Positions 6,174 through 6,273 of a stretch of DNA of 6,273 bases are shown here, in pieces (within the stretch, counting starts at the first letter, position 1; every line of letters starts with the position of its first letter). Origin of the DNA: JBJHBY01 sp050485745 (lineage in GTDB: Bacteria; Pseudomonadota; Gammaproteobacteria; Pseudomonadales; CAMLJR01). The stretch is taken from NCBI GenBank assembly GCA_050485745.1, contig JBJHBY010000206.1, forward strand, positions 1-6,273, read 5' to 3'. The notes under the pieces are model-generated. The model was not told the origin of the DNA. It saw only the letters and a list, made by a program, of their open reading frames with translations, and did no database searches. Both the position numbers and the translations under genes were made by a program.

Positions 6174-6222
6174 GCGAAACGCAAAACGCAAAACGCAAAA
6201 CGCAAAACGCAAAACGCAAGAC
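6174..6222. repeat. Heptamer tandem repeat, GCAAAAC units
   Basis: Five perfect GCAAAAC units occupy 6181-6215, flanked by one-mismatch units GCGAAAC (6174-6180) and GCAAGAC (6216-6222), seven units in all over 49 bases. The array is intergenic, 17 bases upstream of the FNR box of hemN. The minus-strand frame through it (VLRFAFC-type peptide) is an artefact of the repeat and not a plausible protein. Confidence 0.93.
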
Positions 6223-6273
6223 GGGAGATGGGAAACTCAGGGCTGGTGGTGCGGAGGCCGGTCCCATCAGAGC
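6223..6273. other. Right-edge intergenic sequence
   Basis: After the heptamer array the sequence is purine-rich and then GC-rich to the window end. I see no start or stop of a credible gene here; whatever lies upstream of hemN is outside the window. Confidence 0.4.

Noticed and set aside
6022..6267. Minus-strand frame crossing the heptamer array (81 residues)
   Set aside because: Its only regularity, a repeated LRFAFC peptide, is the 7-base repeat read in frame, and the rest overlaps the start of hemN in another frame.

Overview
The window is GC-rich (clearly above 60% by eye) and densely coded. It looks like chromosomal DNA of a flagellated, facultatively anaerobic gammaproteobacterium. The basis for this is a FleS/FleR-type (FlrB/FlrC-type) flagellar two-component pair, a four-cysteine FNR/Anr-type oxygen sensor and a classic HemN. 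I cannot name a genus. I see no mobile element, CRISPR array, tRNA or rRNA.

Layout. Plus strand, positions 1 to 3221: the C-terminal end of a sensor histidine kinase, cut by the left edge; its overlapping sigma-54-dependent response regulator (fleR/flrC type); an intergenic stretch of about 160 bases with two stem-loops; and an unrecognised polytopic membrane protein of 467 residues. Minus strand, read from right to left from about 6160 to 3241: an FNR-box promoter, hemN, fnr/anr and a small Yip1-family membrane protein. The two blocks converge with only 19 bases between stop codons.

How the genes work together. The kinase and FleR would form the middle tier of a flagellar transcription cascade, activating sigma-54 promoters for hook, basal-body and related genes. 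The following gene is not fliE, the usual neighbour in Pseudomonas-type clusters, so either the cluster is split here or the membrane protein has been inserted. On the other strand, FNR senses low oxygen through an Fe-S cluster and probably activates hemN from the 14-base site upstream of it. This would maintain haem synthesis when the oxygen-dependent HemF cannot work. The Yip1-family gene starts inside the fnr stop codon (ATGA overlap), so it is probably translationally coupled to fnr.

The least ordinary items are the unknown 467-residue membrane protein with a hairpin over its ribosome binding site, and a GCAAAAC heptamer array immediately upstream of the FNR box of hemN. I do not see convincing evidence of a wholly new multi-gene system; most of the window is recognisable housekeeping and regulatory content.
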